Shown: piece by piece, positions 63,387-64,000 of the stretch | Layout: every line of letters starts with the position of its first letter | How positions within the stretch are numbered: the stretch's first letter is position 1 | Assembly: GCF_026168755.1 (NCBI RefSeq) | Contig: NZ_JAPFDR010000004.1 | Location: forward strand, 1 to 64,000 | DNA: 64,000 nt | Origin: Clostridium sp. | GTDB lineage: Bacteria; Bacillota; Clostridia; Clostridiales; Clostridiaceae | Reading direction: 5' to 3' | The notes under the pieces: generated by a model | Seen by the model: the letters and a program-made list of their open reading frames with translations, nothing else | The model's database searches: none | What the model was told of the DNA's origin: nothing | Translations under genes and position numbers: made by a program

Positions 63387-64000
63387 AACGTACTCTCCTT
63401 TCTATTACTGTACAAATTAATGAAATTGGAAGTAAAATTATTAAATATGCTATTACTAACATAAGTAATGCTTCATCTATCTTGTAATAAACTCCAATTA
63501 AATCCTTTGCTACAAACATTAAATCTGCTAAAGCAACAGCACTAAACACTGAAGTTTCTTTTATTAAAAAAATAAAATTAGCACATAAAACAGGTACTGA
63601 AGTTTCAAAGGCTTGGGGCAATGCTATGTGCCAAAACACTTGCATTTTTGTCATTCCTAAACTTAATGCTGATTCATACTGTACTACAGATACATTTTCA
63701 ATTCCTGAACGAAATGCCTCTGCCATATAACTTCCTCCTAAAAAAGCTAGTCCCACAATTCCACAAGCCTCTGAACTTAATGTAATTCCTATCTTTGGCA
63801 AACCAAAGTATAAGAAAAATAATTGAATTAATAATGGTGTATTTCTTGATAGCTCAATATATATTGATACTATAGTCTTTAACACTGGTATTTTAATAGT
63901 CTTAATTAAGCTACATATAATTCCAATAATTAAGGATAGTAATATTCCTATAGCTGCAATTCTAATAGTTAAAATTCCAGCTTCAATATATAAATGATAA
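63355..64000 (-). CDS. Polar amino-acid ABC transporter permease, 5' end beyond window
   Basis: Frame stays open to the window edge (LSFIYIEAGILTIRIAAIGILLSLIIGIICSLIKTIKIPVLKT), so the GTG start at 63885 in the ORF track is internal. Confidence 0.9.
   Translation of the reverse strand, partial: YHLYIEAGILTIRIAAIGILLSLIIGIICSLIKTIKIPVLKTIVSIYIELSRNTPLLIQLFFLYFGLPKIGITLSSEACGIVGLAFLGGSYMAEAFRSGIENVSVVQYESALSLGMTKMQVFWHIALPQAFETSVPVLCANFIFLIKETSVFSAVALADLMFVAKDLIGVYYKIDEALLMLVIAYLIILLPISLICTVIERRVRYAGFGNSSTI

Overview
This is a low-GC Clostridium-type chromosomal window, coded almost entirely on the minus strand. From left to right it contains: the pst/phoU phosphate operon with phoPR; a sporulation block (nrdR, sigG, sigE, spoIIGA, ftsZ, pilT-like, uninterrupted sigK); PBP, udk, U32 peptidase, O-methyltransferase, mltG, typA, rnj, fur, ruvX, ireB and alaS with a T-box; two orphan PAS/MASE-type histidine kinases; an electron-bifurcating lactate dehydrogenase/EtfAB locus with lrgAB and a FadR-type regulator; a preQ1-I riboswitch in front of a radical SAM gene that is probably a queuine-salvage (QueL-like) enzyme; a PfoR-like membrane protein; an M17 aminopeptidase; a 1923-aa LPXTG GH101 endo-alpha-N-acetylgalactosaminidase; and a polar amino-acid ABC transporter cut by the right edge. 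The most interesting unexplained signal is a pair of related ~350-400 bp structured intergenic elements (14940-15340 on +, 40866-41216 on -). They have TTGTTCGTTACGTG terminal inverted repeats, a perfectly conserved 16-bp internal helix, a conserved core and different optional arms. The deviations in the terminal helix are G.U wobbles in only one orientation, which suggests a mobile or dispersed structured RNA. A second unexplained signal is a family of long, near-perfect palindromes sharing ACCTCCGGGG / AATCCAATATATGGATT cores. They sit at gene 3' ends between 35 and 61 kb and are absent as a family from the housekeeping half. All calls come from reading the sequence and supplied translations; no database search was run.
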